A stretch of 64,000 nucleotides of DNA, taken from assembly GCA_035079385.1 (NCBI GenBank), contig JAVHKY010000010.1, forward strand, positions 3,906,001-3,970,000, written 5' to 3'. The DNA comes from Aspidiotus rigidus. Taxonomy: Eukaryota; Arthropoda; Insecta; Hemiptera; Diaspididae. How positions within the stretch are numbered: the stretch's first letter is position 1; each line of letters opens with the position of its first letter. Position numbers and translations under genes: made by a program. Shown here in pieces: positions 24,340-38,600 of this stretch. The notes under the pieces are model-generated. The model searched no databases. It was not told the origin of the DNA and saw nothing but the letters and a program-made list of their open reading frames with translations.

Positions 24340-24692
24340 CTGCTGTTAGAATTTCGACTCTGGAGCTATAATGGGAGAGTGACTTGGAAAAATGTTGACT
24401 CTCGATCTATACATGATAGGAGTCAAAATTTTTCCAAGTTTTTCGCCGCACGGCAAAGCCCCCCCCCCAGAACAGGTTCCGCGTTAAAATTTCCCCGTTG
24501 GTGTACAAAGCATTGCATGTCCAGTTACTTGAAGGGACTACCCTGATGCGGGTCATATAATGTATTATTATTATTATTCAACCCATACAACAGGTTCCCT
24601 ATGTTCCTCGTTCAGTATCGTTTTCCAAGTTTTTCGCCGAACGGCTCACGGCGGACGGCGAATTTCTCAAAAACCACCCTACAAAACAGGTT
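24340..24692. mobile_element. Fragments of the AGGGAACCTGTTC TIR family
   Basis: 24520-24602 is the inverse of the terminal sequence at 10867-10950 (GGGTCATATAATGTATTATT through ACAGGTTCCCT). Inner ~45-50 bp units lie at 24350-24440. GGCGGACGGCGAATTTCTC followed by ACAGGTTCCCT closes another end near 24692. Several copies are nested or rearranged, so individual limits are unclear. Confidence 0.6.
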
Positions 24693-25466
24693 CCCTGTTA
24701 AAATATCTCGAGCTTGCAGGGATTTCGATTCGTCGTAGGAATCGAATTTAGCATACCAGCCGGTTGAAGTTTTCCACAAATCCCCTCCCCCTACCTTAAT
24801 TTGTTCGCTAAAGTTCAAATCTACTCTTTGAATAATCTTCGGTGTCTTCGAGCTTGGTTCCAGCACGTACATACTTTCTAATCGATAGGAACTTTTCTCT
24901 TCATAAAAAATTGATTTCAATCGGAGCAATTTCAAGTGTAATCTACGTACTTCAAAACGTAGAAAAGAGTGCCTCTACTCCCTTCCTTTAAGTATGTCGA
25001 TGGCTCGCTACTGCTCGGTATATCTTTTTCAATTGTTCGCCCATACTCACGGCGTGCTTGGGGGCTTCGCTGTTTGATTTCCCTTATCTGATGCGTAATA
25101 TAGATCGAATCCACCCGCTGATATTTGACGCATTCTCTCGCAAGTGTGATAACCTCCTTCAAGGTCTGCTTGAGCTACATACTGTACGTAAGTAATTATC
25201 GTCTGTAAGCAATAAACTTTTTTCTATCGCATAGTATCCCACTGAGTTCGATTATCCATCGAATCCTTGATATGTGTCTTTGGAACAATGGTGGATTTTT
25301 TTTCCTTCAATCATTTGCGTTAATCGTACCAGAGCGTACTGAAATAGGTCTCTATATTCGTAGGTGAGGAACGAAGACGTTTTGGCCGATGGGACGAGTC
25401 GACGATCTTCATACCGTTGTATGTGGCGGATGGTGTTCGGCTACAACACGTGTAGTGGGGACTCCG

Positions 25467-25474
25467 TATAAAAA
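25467..25474 (+). promoter_or_regulatory. Candidate TATA box of the chemosensory-protein gene
   Basis: TATAAAAA lies 156 bp upstream of the ATG at 25630, which would give a 5' UTR of about 130 bases. No other strong TATA was noticed nearer. An upstream non-coding exon cannot be excluded. Confidence 0.4.
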
Positions 25475-25629
25475 TCGTGTTACTCGCTTCTCGAAGGCGA
25501 GTTACTCGTCCGATCCGAAAGTCATCATCTTGCCGTACGTACGTCCATCGTGGTCCTTCTCACCGCGATATTTATTCCATTCGTTGTCGATCGTGATTTT
25601 ACAAATTCATTCCTTACTAAACGGTGAAG

Positions 25630-28600
25630 ATGAAACAAGTTCTGTGCGTTACGTTAATCGCAATGGTGACCGCCACCGCGTACGTTCAGGCGGCCGCAAC
25701 CGGTCAGAAAACGGAGGACAGGTATACCAGCAAGTACAACAATTTCGACGTGGACTCCGTTCTGAATAATACGAAAATTCTGAAATCTTACGTCCGATGC
25801 GTTCTTGCCGAAGGGCCCTGTACCAACGAGGGACGCGAATTAGCTAGTAAGTATTCGAGATTTTCCCGCTAAGTATCATTTGTGACGATGCAATTTCTCA
25901 TCGAGGACGTATCCTCCACACTCTGCGTTCTTTACCCACGTCTCCTTTTTTGTAAACTCATTATCATCGTACTTTGTGCGCGCAGAGCAAGGTTAAAGGG
26001 GCAGGGAGGCACTCGCAGTAAATTCGTCGATGATTGGAAATTCCTGCCACTACAAATCACGAGTTGAGTTTGTCTCTTTTGCCTCGTCATTTCCTAGAAG
26101 AATTTGTGTATTAGTAAAGTCATCACAATGAATGCAGGCTCTAGACTGCCCACAGTCGAGAAACCTACGTCATCGTTTCTGATTGTGAAAATTTCTGTTC
26201 ATTTTCTTTTGTTTGCCTCAAAACAAACCTACAATGATGATAATTCACTTCAGGTTCGTGTATTTACGATGCCCATCCTAAGAAAGATATTTCTTCCAAA
26301 TAAAGGTTTATAGTTGCACGGGTTCTTTAATGTTTTTTCGTGAACCTTGGAAAAAATATTGAGAATGTGTGTTGGTATGACGAAAGACTGTTTGCTTAGC
26401 AATCACGTACCTACATGTCTAAGCAGAACAGAAGCGTCGAATGAGAGTTGAGGAACCTCGTTAATTTCGCCGACTGCAATCATACTGAATTCCATGTCTC
26501 CAAGACTGGACTAATTTCGGAAAGAAATCAGACCGTATTTTTTTGGGCCAACGTACCGACTACTTTCAAATTTCAATTCTAACACTGTCCACGTGAACAT
26601 ACAATGGATGCGGAACAAAACTTTTGATAAGAAATACGGGTAGTTGGAAATATGAATATCAGGTTATCTCCAATCGGCTGTGGACTTCGTTCATCAGACT
26701 CAGGCAAGATCGACAAAGAGACAACAATGGGTGTCATATTGGGACTAGAACCATTGCAAAGGAAACACTGTTGGGGAGAGGGAGGCAGATGTTCTCTCCG
26801 ATTTTAGTGTCCGATAATGAAAGAATTTACCAAATTCTCAATTTTCATAAATGTCACGCCCAATTCATCATTTTTTTAGCTTTAATTATGATCTAATTTG
26901 CCAACTGCCAAAATTTTTCGCATAATTTGCCAACTCTAGTATCAGGTTAGGAAGGAGCTCCCCTCCCCCGCCACTCGATCATCACGTTTTTATAGCACTG
27001 GAGGTGGAAGGATTTGAAAATTTTTGACCTTCTTAATCCGGGAGCCTGTTCTATGGAACGAATTTGCTACTCTGATATTTAAAGGTTATAGCGACTGAAC
27101 CATTACAAGTCTTCCTCCCAACACGCTGTATCTCCGGAAATTTGAAACTATTCTAGGGGAAAGTCTTCAATATTTTGATACTTCCACAACAGATCCAATA
27201 ATTCTTCTAAAACACTGTAATAGGTCGACTTTATTAGGTGCAATAGACGAACTTGCAGCTAATGAGGGGGGTGAGAGTTTCCAAGTTTTGGATCGTTGGA
27301 TGGTAGCTTCTGAAATATTCAAGTTACAATCCATGGTGGTCCTCATGATTTTGGTAATTGCAGGCGCGGATCTAAGGGGGGGAATGGGGGAAATATCTCC
27401 CTCCATCCCTCCCCCCCCCCCCAAAAAAAAAAAAAAAATCTGGAGCACTGAAGAAAATGTAAAAAAAAAGAAAATGAAAAAAAAACAGGTCCCTCAAACT
27501 TTTTTTGGATTATTTCCCCTACCAGAGTGGTCGTCTGGATCCGCTCCTAAATTGAGGATGTCGAAATTCCTTACATTTTCGAACTCAAGAAAATACTCTC
27601 CCTTAGACTATGTTTTTTTTTTTTTTTTTTGCTTCATTAGGTCCATTCCTTCGTAATCACGCTTCCAGTCAAATTTGACTATCATTTCTTCTTTCTATCA
27701 AAAATCCTCCTGTCGCTCACATTTTCAGCATTGCGCATGTCTACTCGGTGTACAGAAAGTCAAAGTCCGGGTGACACCTTAATCTGTTTCGCAAGAAAAA
27801 GAAAAGTCATATTATCGTGGATCAAGGGATCGTCTATTACACACCCTCTTATGGTTGTCCCAACTCTTTCGAATCCTGAAGTTAGAGAAGTAAGGAAAAG
27901 GGAGGAAAGGGGAAACAGAGATGACAGATTTTTCAAGCTTTCATCAAAATAAGAGCGGAAAAATGGCGGATGGCGAACAAATTAGAAAAAAATTCCCTAT
28001 TGAAAACATCCCGTCGACCCCTCCCCCTAATCAGAAGAAAGTTTTAAGGTTTGTTTCACGAGACAGCAACCACGTTCTTCTCTACTTTCAAAACAAGATC
28101 GCTTTATGTAGCCCGTGACTAGGATTTATTTCAAGTCTTTCCTCTATGGAGATTCAGATCAAAAGTGTTTACAAATTCTCTCATGACGTCACGACTCCAC
28201 GCCAAACTTTCCATCCGCCACACTCTGAAGGACAGTGTAATTCTTGCTTATCATCCATACATTTCTGAGGAGTGAGGGATAATAAGTTTTTTGGGGAAAG
28301 CTGAGCTTCCCGACACCCCCAAAGTCTGCCAATAAATTCCATTATTTTAATTACGATGATTTAATTTTCGGTAAACGATAAACAGGCACTAAGGTCCATT
28401 TTCAGCTTCAAAATCCACGTAAAATTTCTGAATTTTCATCATTCCTTTTAAAATTCTATCGGACTTCTCCAAAAAATTACACAATAGAAAACAAAATGAA
28501 TTTTGAGATTTTCGGAGATGACCATCGAGAGAAGAATTAATTGTAGAAACAGGAAAGGAATTGAAATAGGGAGGAGCTAGAAGCGTTCGATAATGACTTT

Positions 28601-31600
28601 GGATCTGTAAAAACGTAGGTAATCAAAAAAGTCCCTTGAGAGTTTATACCGTCATGTATTGTTTGTTGAGATTGTATTTATTGGACGCGAATGAAAATTA
28701 AATATTCTTTTCTAATCATTCGTGAATAACGTCATTCCGTACAAATATACTCAGGCGATTTCCTTCCTGTTTACGTTTACTTAATTTACCGAATGATGTC
28801 ATAAGACATAGATACTTCGTACAATGAAAAGAACATTAACAATTATGAGTTTTTTGAAGCATGCTGTGATACATTCCAGTGGATGATAAGATGATTTGAG
28901 AAAAACCCAAACGACAAGGCTATACTAAAAACAATGATTCTTGGACGCGTGAAAAGTTTCAATGTGTGACGCCACTTCAACACAATACGAGTACCTAATC
29001 TGGTAATAAGATCGATGATTTGGTTTCCTCTCTATAAAGCTGTATGAAAAGAGGACAAAAGTCATCCGTACTTAGGAAATTTTCGAACTACGCGAGCCAC
29101 AAGCTGTGTCCAGGAAACAGACGTACCCGGTATACATTGTTCCTACTTAAAACCCTCGAATGCAAAAGGTTTTAGGGATTCAAAAGGGGAAACCGGGCTT
29201 CAAATGAGAATCAGATGAGTAGTTTTTCTCAAATGATGCCCGGAGATCCGAGGGGCTTCAACTGGGGAATCAAAGGGATAGTTTTCCCTATTTTTTTTTC
29301 TAGGGTTTCAGAGGGAAAACAAATCGTTCAACGATCGCAAAGGTGTATTTGGTTGACCAATTTGACTCAAGGAAAGATGATCGAGAGAGAGGACTTGAAA
29401 ACAGACATTGTAGATTTCTTAGTATAATGCCAAAGTTGATGATTTTTTTTTAGTGAATATTATTTTACCCCCTTGGGGTCTTATAGTGAGTTCAATGGCG
29501 GTCGAACTGCTCGTGCACCACTAAAAAATACTGAAAGTATTGTATGCTAAATTGAGCTCGCGCACAAGAATTAGAATTTACAGTTTTTTTCCACCTGAGA
29601 TTTTGCCATATTCTAGAATGTGCCCAGTCTGAAAATATATTTCAGTCGATTTTTCGTTCCAAAGGAATTCAAATAAGGGAACGAAAGGTTGACAGATATA
29701 GACATTATTTAAATCAATTCTATTTCTTGAAAATTTACTCTTCATTTGGGCATTATTTACTCAGACATCAGGACGAGGAAGGAGAATCTAGAAGAGTGCT
29801 CTAAAAGCGACGGACGGATGAAATAATCGTATCTAGAAAAGCCTAAATCACACTTCTAAGATTTTTTGATTCTCTGCTCTTAAACTTTAATAAATACGAT
29901 GAATAACCTCCAAAGTTCATCGGTACAGCAACCTCGTCCTATTTGAATCGCACGTCGACTGTTGATGACTGTCCAGTTTTAATAGCAGTTTTTTTTCTCT
30001 GAAAATCGTGACGTCATTCTACCAATACCATTCAACTCTAGATTCCTGTAGATACCACTCGAAGAATGGTCGTTTTCACATGTCAAAAAATATCCGAAAG
30101 TTGCTAACTGTCGCCGAAAATGAACTTTTTCATGATAAAATAAGTAACAAATTTTCTTCGCCGAACAATCAATTGCTCCATTTACGATCTATGTATGTTC
30201 ACTGAATTTCTTTTAATAACCATACCCTTCTCTTCCACACAGAAAATTTCGTTTCCTCTTTATTTAACTCTCCCTTCTCGCCGAACGCAAAAATTTCTGT
30301 CGCTACGTCCTCGAAAACGGTGTATGCCTTGAATCGTTCGTCCAGCTCTTTCAATATGATGACAGGAAAAACAAAAATAGTTTTTGAATATGACTTTGAC
30401 CCACACAAAGAAGAAACATCGAAAAAACGGGCCCTAATTTCGGCCACACGGAAGACTTGGAAGATCGTTTAGGAAGAACGCAGAAAAACATCATCAAGGA
30501 AGTTCGAAAAATCTTAGCATTGAATCCCAAAATAATTAAGAAACTTGAAGAAACTTCGAGTCTCGAACCATGTAGAGAACGGAGATTTTGAAAAATCATA
30601 ACTCGAGAATTAAGTGTTAACAACTTGGATGACCTATTTGAGGGACTTGAATGAACTCGTACACGACGAACCAAATCAACCGAGGATTTATTTCTTCGAG
30701 AGTCTTGGTCGAAATCGGGTCAATATATTATTGAAATCGATGTGACGTCAAAGTCTACATCGGATCGATCTGAGTCGACAAATATAGATTTCTCGCGTCA
30801 ATTTTTGGTCGATTTCGAGTCCACTTTTCTAAATTTTTAAAAGTTTCCCGAGTCCATTTTAACTCGATCTTCGAAATTTTTCAAGTCCCCTTTCTCATGT
30901 GCATGTCAATGCTCTATTTTCCCCCAAGTTCCCTCCCCCTTTGATGTGTATCGATATCTGCCTCGATGACCCGAAATTTTTCAAATCTCTATTATACAGC
31001 TTGACGGACGAGATTCTTCCAATTCCCAACCTCCCTTCCTCATACAACGCAGATCGAGGGTACCTCCTCGTTTGTGTACATAGCTCGAAGGTCGGCTCCT
31101 CAATTCCACGCTATGATTCACAGGCTAGTGTCTTACCCCATCCCTCTTACCACAAATCCACTATTAAACTCGCAGGCGGAAACTAATCATGTAAAATGGA
31201 TATAAATACAAAGGCGGATTTACGGAGGGGAGGACTCGAGAACAACCCCCTCCAAAAAAATGATAAATCAAAGGAAAAAAAGGGGGAAAAAGTAAATTCG
31301 AGGAGAAGTGAGAAAGCACTTCTTTTTTAGCGGGGAGCCTGTTGTCCTTTTTGTTAAGGGTATTTTCAGAAAATTGTCGTTTGCGAGCTGTCCAAGGTTG
31401 ACGACGTCACAGTGAGGGGGCTTTGAAAAATTTCGACTCTTGACCTATTTACTATAGGAGAGGTACTTAGAATAATTTCGACTGAGGGGGACTTGGAATA
31501 ATTTCGAGCTATATATGATAGGTAGGGGACTTGAAAAAAAATGTTGACTCTCCAGCTATATATGATAGAAGAGGAACTTAGAGTAATTTTGACCTCCAAG

Positions 31601-32620
31601 CTATATATGATAAGAGGGGGACTTCGAAAAATTTCCACTGTCGAGCCTTGTATGACAGGAGAGGGACTTGAAATAATTTTGATTCTCGAGCTTTATACGA
31701 CGACAGCTTAATTTTTTTTTTTATTGGCTTGTCAAATATCGAAAAATTCGTTAACCTCCTCTCTGGAAATCGTCTTCTCAATTTTCCCCCGCGAATAAAT
31801 TGATTTGGCGTAAATTATCTCTCTCATTCTCCTCGATACCACCGCTTCTCAATCTATAGAGATACGTCTCCCCGCCAAAAGAAAAAAAAAAAATTGAGGC
31901 TCCCTGAACAATGTTAAACAAGGAACGCAGAGAACCTTTTCTATAGGTCGAATTTGTTCGTTTTAGTGATGAGGTTTTTAGGCCTATTGGGGAAACCACT
32001 ATTTAAAAAACGCACTATCAATTTGACATCCAGGGTAGTGTGGAACTGAATTGAGAAAAAACCTATTTTCCAAAATCCATCGTAATTATACTATAATAAT
32101 ATGATAAGAATTTAATATTTTTCAAGTCTCTTCCTTAATATGCATGACTTGGAGAACAAAATTGTTTCAAGTCCTTCTCACGGATCGAGGTATATATCTT
32201 AGGGGACTTTCCTGTCATAGAAAGAAAGAAAGAATAAGGAAGGAAATTAAATAAATAAATAGATGAATAAATAAATAAATAAATAAATAAATAAGTAAAT
32301 AAAATAGATAAAATGAATAAATTAAATAAATAAATAAAATGAATAAATGGAATAATTAATTACCTAATTAATTGCTAATCGAATAAATGAAAAAATAAAT
32401 ATATCTAAGTCCCCCTCCTATCATATATAGCTCAAAAATAGAAGCAAGTTGGACGGCGGACGGCAAATTTTATAAAATCTATCATATATTATGACAAGAA
32501 TTTAAAATTTCTCAAGTCCCTTCTTTAATATACATGGCTTCGAGAATAAAATTGTTTCGAGTCCTTCCTATCATATGAATAATGAAAGAAAGAAAGAAGG
32601 AAACTAAATAAATAAGCAAA

Positions 32621-32659
<39 letters not shown>

Positions 32660-35600
32660 ATATTATTTATTCAATTAATTAATTTATAAATCATTAAATA
32701 AATAAGTAAAAACGACGGTTTTTTTAACAAAGTTGAACGAGGAAAGCAGGGAACCTGTTTTATGAGCTAAATTGGATTTGGTATTGAGAATTCAAGAAGC
32801 CTAAAGCTAGTATGAAGAAGGCCTAGACCTACTATAAGCCTAGTATAATATAGTTCGAGAGTCTAAATTTTTCTTGACTCTCGAGCTGTAATATGATAGA
32901 AGGGGGACTTGAAAGAAATTTCATCCTCCAACTATATACAATAGGAGTCAACATTTCAACAGAGGACCTGTTCTATGCGGGGTTTGCGTACGCCGTGCGC
33001 CAACCGGCGAAAAAAGGAAAATTTTGACTCTGATTGTATTAGCTTGGAGGATGATTTTTTTTTTAAACTTGGAAAAATTTCAAATTCTATTGAACATAGC
33101 TTGGAGGGTGAAAATTTTCAAGTATATTCAGCTCGAGAGTCGACATATTTTTTCAAGTCTTCCCACCATACCTTGTTAGGTTCGAGAATAGAAATTTTTC
33201 CAGCTTTTCATACGAGTATACAGCTGGAGAGTCAAACGGCGCATGGAAAATTTCTCAAATAACCCCCCATAAAACAGGTTACCTGTTAATAATTAAACCT
33301 AAGTCCCTCCTATCATATATAGCTCAAAAATAGAAGCAAAACTTTTTCCAAGTCCATTTTGGCCGGACGTTGGACGGCGGACGGCAAATTTTTCAAAAAA
33401 AAAAAACCATAGAACAGGTTTCCTGTTGAAAGATGAATGGATCAGACTTGCAAGCTTTCTAATTTCTCACCTCGTTTATTGAAGCCCCTCCATTTTCGTC
33501 CAGCTTTTCCCACTGTCGACACCATGAGAAAACAGTTGTCGAAGTTGAAGAATCCGCGGTTCCTTTCAATGAAAAAAGTGGCGTTTACAGGCTCCAGCGC
33601 GACAATTGACCAGCTGTATACATCGCCCAGACTGGCCGCTCTCCGAGGAACAGATTTAAAGAACACCTGAATGTTCTCGGAAATAATCATCCTAAAAAAT
33701 CAAATTTGCTGCCCATCTTCTATTTTTGTGACTCTCCCTTTCGAAAAAACATTGAATGGATGTATTTCCTTGAAACCCCATATTATGCTAGTCGTGAGAA
33801 TGAGTAAGTTTAATGGAAGCTATTCTAGTATACTGTATATTGAGTATTTGTCAGGCTTAGTTTAATGGAGGCTGCTGTTCGGTCTAGTGTAGCCTGGTAT
33901 AATGAGGTCCCAAACGAGCGAAAATCGAAATTTTTTCGTCTCTATGACTCCAACAGCTCTTGAGGTCGTTTTCATCTCGTGGTTTCTTGGCGCGGATTTC
34001 AGAATGACCCCCATCCTTGAGACATATTCATGTCAAAAACCGAAAATGTTCGTCTCATTCATGATGAGTTGAGAAAGAAAATTTCTTTACCCAAATAAAC
34101 AAGTGAGCAAAAATGACAAAAAAAAAAAAAACGGAAAAAATATTGAAATCACTTCTATGTAAGTCACTGTCCACTGGGTTCTATAATGGTCCATAATAAC
34201 TGTGAATACCTACACAGATACTATTTTCTAGATAAAAATGGAGATTAAATCAAAATTTAGGATCAGGAACGTTTTTCATCTCAGACCAAACATGTGCACC
34301 TGTACAGTATTTCACAATTTGTCTCACTTGTCGTAAGTTCCTGGTTCTTCTGGTTCAAGTCGTTGAACTACATAGACGAAATGCTCTGAGCGCAGCTGTA
34401 TGAGGGACATTCTTCGGAAGCCTGACGAGACGCAGAACTACCAAAATTATTTCATCTATGTAAGTAAAGGCGATAACATATAGAATGAAATTTGTGGTAG
34501 CAAAAACCTGCCGATCACAAATCATCTGCGAAGAGAACCTGCTCGGACTGGTAAATCTTCTTCGGTACCAAAGTCAGAGAATGATGTAACATCTCTTCCA
34601 CGTCGTTCGTTGCCCGTAATACCACATAACTGCTCTCAGCGGTGAGACAGTGATGGGTCGAGGGCTTCCATAAAGCTTACCCGTTCATTAGCATGAGGAA
34701 CTCGAACGCGTGCGACGCATCTCCAACGTGTATCATATTTGGCCGAAGGTCAGGCACTTTCTATTTCAATTTTTTTACGACACTTTTGTACCGCATGACA
34801 GTACGTAGCGGTAGCTCTTGTATCGGTGTTAATGGATTTATCCAGTTCGTTGTACCGAGACCGACTCGGTTGCGCAATACCTATTTGGAAGCACTTGGAG
34901 ACTACTACCTCGTGCACAAAAAAAAATAATAAATCGCCAACCGATACATGTACTCGTTGATGAGCGATGAAGAAAATCGGGTTGACTTATCATTATTATA
35001 AGAGGAATTAAGAATATCGTAATCGATAGACACATTATTTAATTACCCTGTTCCTTTTTGTCTCGTGTTCCCTCTCGTAATGAAAGACCTCTCTTTATTT
35101 TTCAATTAGTGAAAGTCTTTATAAGAGCTCGCGTGTACCGTGCGTTTAAGTTTAATAGCAGAGTTTTATTGTAAGAGTATATCTATGAACAATCACTCTG
35201 TGGTGAAAGTGAACGCCATGTTTTTATTTATATTGACCGTCGCCGCCGATTGTATAAATATTATAGTAATCCGTCGGGACAAAAAGTAAAAAGTCGGGTT
35301 CAATACACGAGTGCAGCTTGTACCGGTAGCTATAATTTGATCCCGCTCGACAAAAAGAAACAAGGAAGAATAGTACGCGAGTTTTGAATAGAGAAGATTG
35401 AAAGAGAAAATATTGAATAAGATAACAAAATGACGTACACTTGGGTGTGACAGAAAGAAGACAGAGAGAGGTAGAATGATAGTAACGAAGGGCAGGAAAA
35501 GACTAGTTGCGAAAGGCACAAGGCGACAGTATGAAGCTTCTCATTGCGGTCGCTTGTACCGTTTCCTCTTTCCAACACATAGTACACACTCACACCGCGA

Positions 35601-38600
35601 AGCTCACACCAATTCAGCGCATTGAATAATCGACTTAGATTAAATTCACAACTCTTCATTGCAATACTCATTTCTATCCTTTAAGAAACTGTAGTTGGAG
35701 AAGTGAGGGGGCTATCCGGAGAAGTGTGTTTTGAGAAAATGTGCAGTAAGCTTGTGATCTGGTGTCAGACCTTCAAGCTACATGATTATGACTGAGGGGG
35801 GAGGAGGGAGATTTGAGAAATTCTATCTACCGGGCTTGTGTATGTATCAGGAAGGATAGGCCAGGCAGACAGGTAAAACCTCTTACTGAGAAGGCCAGAA
35901 ATATCAGCATCAATAACACCAAGAGGGACGAGGAAATTATGACAAGATGTCGAGTAAAAGTGAAGTTGTCGGTTACACGAGGCTAGGCATTTTCCTAGAT
36001 ATTGATCTCTTTGAATCTGGGCTGAGTATTGAGCGCTCATGGGTTTATTTCCCCAGGTGCCCCCTCTGTTTGAGGTCATCTCTGAATCGTTAATGAATTT
36101 TTTGTGCAACTTTCTATCTTAACAAAGAACGTCAAAGAAACGTCACCAATTGTTGCTTCGCAATGCGCTAGCGTGGAGCGCCTTTTTTTTTCTGAACCTG
36201 CATTTGCAAAAGTGCAGTGTTTCTAGAAGTATTCTTCACGCTGAACACGACGCCCTTCGCCGTTTTTTGCAATCTACTCCAGGTTTCATACAAATTGCGT
36301 TTCAATGCTTGAAAATTGCTTCAGACTTACACTTTTGGAATACTGTATCCTATCATTACTGACCAGGATGCAGAAATGTTGCCGATACTTCGCTTTAGAA
36401 CATATAATATTTTCACTTAGCTCTCACGCTCACAGCGTTCTACTCACTTTTCTGGGAGTCATTCATGATAAAATACGAAGTTTGAAAGGAAAAATTCATG
36501 AGGGTCATCCTGGTGACACTGATTCATACGGTCAGTACTTTACAAGAGTGGTAAGCTCAAGTTTTATGCTATAAATAAGCTAAAGCGAAACGATTTTTCA
36601 TTCACTTAATCGAGTGTTTTAATAAGCGAAACAATTTTTCATTCGCTTAATTAAGCGACTCAATAAATGAAACGATAGCTTAAAACTTAAAAAGGCAGAA
36701 ACATGGTTTTTCCAACAAAAACATTTTTTTTCATACTTTCAGCTTTAAGCTTATGTTTTAAGTTGAAACTCATAAATCTTAAATAAGCTTTCAGTTTGAG
36801 CGAAAAGAAATTTTATTTTAAGTTTAAGCCTTAGTTTAAGCGAAAAGAAGTTCTACTTTAAGTTGAAGCCTTAAGCTCAAGTCCCAAAATTGAATCGCTT
36901 ACCACCCTTGGTACTTTAATGTTGAAAAGACAAGTTGACGATCTGTTCGCGCGTAGATGACGTAATCAGTGTTCCCACATCAGAAAACGTGTGAAGGAAT
37001 TGGAAGACCTTTGTGTGAAAAGGGCGTCCGTCCCATAAGAAATACATTGAGCGCACGCCCTTTTGACAGAAAGGTCTTCAATTGAAGGAATTCCAGAGGT
37101 GCATTTCATTTGGATGCAAATAGATTTAAGACAAGGAAACAAGTAGTCACATTCTAGCATTTTTCAAACTTTGAAACAAAATTGAGAGAAAATTCTGAAA
37201 AACGGCCTATGGTATCGTGTTCAGCGCAAAAAGTACTCGTAAGAACACCTTTGCCTGTTTGAATGTTTATTAAAGGCTGTTCATGAGTGGAAAATGGTGG
37301 AGTATGCTTATAAACACTTTTAGGCAAAGTCTTAACAAGTTTTGTCTCAGGAAGCACAATCAATTTTGTTAAATCAATTTTTTCAAATTTTGAACGACAT
37401 ATTGCGTGCATTGATCGATAGAATGTGTCAGTTGAAGAAATATACTGATAGTGAAAAGCGGTATCCAGGGTGTTGCAGCCGAACAATCCGGCTTAGGCTT
37501 CCGGCTTTTCGTCAGTTGAAACAATAAAGCTGGCTTTTGGCTGAATAGAGCTGGCTTCCGGCTGATGGTTGAGTTTGGTGTCATTCGAAAGGTTTTCAGC
37601 AATAGAATATCATTATCGTACTAGAATTTCATTAAATTCGATTATCAAATCAAAATCCAAAAATCCTAAAGACCAAAGGGAAAAAAGATCACGTGAGACA
37701 AAAATCAGAAATACAGTCGCCAGCCACTAGCCAACTGCCAGACACTCTGGGGTCTGGATAACGATTAGGATTAAGGAACGCCATTCGGGAAAACAAGTAA
37801 AGGGAAAAATTGATCTCTTCTTCTTATACGGATTCATTAATTTGATATAAGAGAAATATGAAAAATGGAAAGAAAAGTTTGCAAAATTCTGTCGATTGAT
37901 TCATTCAAAAACTCCAATAATTACAATTGGGCTGACAATTACATGTGAGAAGAACCATAAATTCAAATTTTGGTGAAAATCATCGTCAATACCGCCTAAT
38001 TCTGGCTAAGCAGCCCTGCCTTTAAGGCGGCCATGCTACAGTGAAAAAATATCAATAGGCCTAAACATTAATATGGGTATCATTTTACAGGTTTTTTTAT
38101 TTTCTGTGCAACTGTATCCAATTAAGGACGTATCTGGCAAAAGGGCCTCTGCACAATGTATTTCTTATGAGACGGAGGCCCTTCTGCCAGAACCTTCCTC
38201 AATTGAAATGAAATATTGAGTAAACTGAGGAATAAATTTTAAAATATTTTCCGTAAAATAAATTGTGAAAGAGCAGCACTCAGAAATAGCCCTAGTACGC
38301 AGCCATTCAGCAATCAATCAATTTTGTAGGAATTTAGAAAAATGATTTTCTTTTACTAAAAGAGAAAAACTAATTTCCCATTGTATGAAACAGTTTCTTG
38401 GTCAAGTTTCAGTTCAGACCATTAAAGAATTAAAGAAGAATAAATAAGCCATTAGCCGGGCCAATTTCTACCATTTCATTGGCCAAGAGCTTGGCTGAAT
38501 GCTAACTTGATTTTAATGGCTAATCTTTATAATCATAAGTCTGTGCACACGATCTCCCATAAGAAAAAGTAATCTTCTAGAAATTGATCAATATTTAAAA

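Noticed and set aside
25389..25769. 126-codon plus-strand frame overlapping the start of the CSP gene
   Set aside because: Out of frame with the CSP exon and of no recognisable family; the CSP frame has a signal peptide and conserved cysteines.
30350..30674. 107-codon minus-strand frame
   Set aside because: Serine/leucine-rich complement of AT-rich intron sequence, without splice sites or homology pattern.
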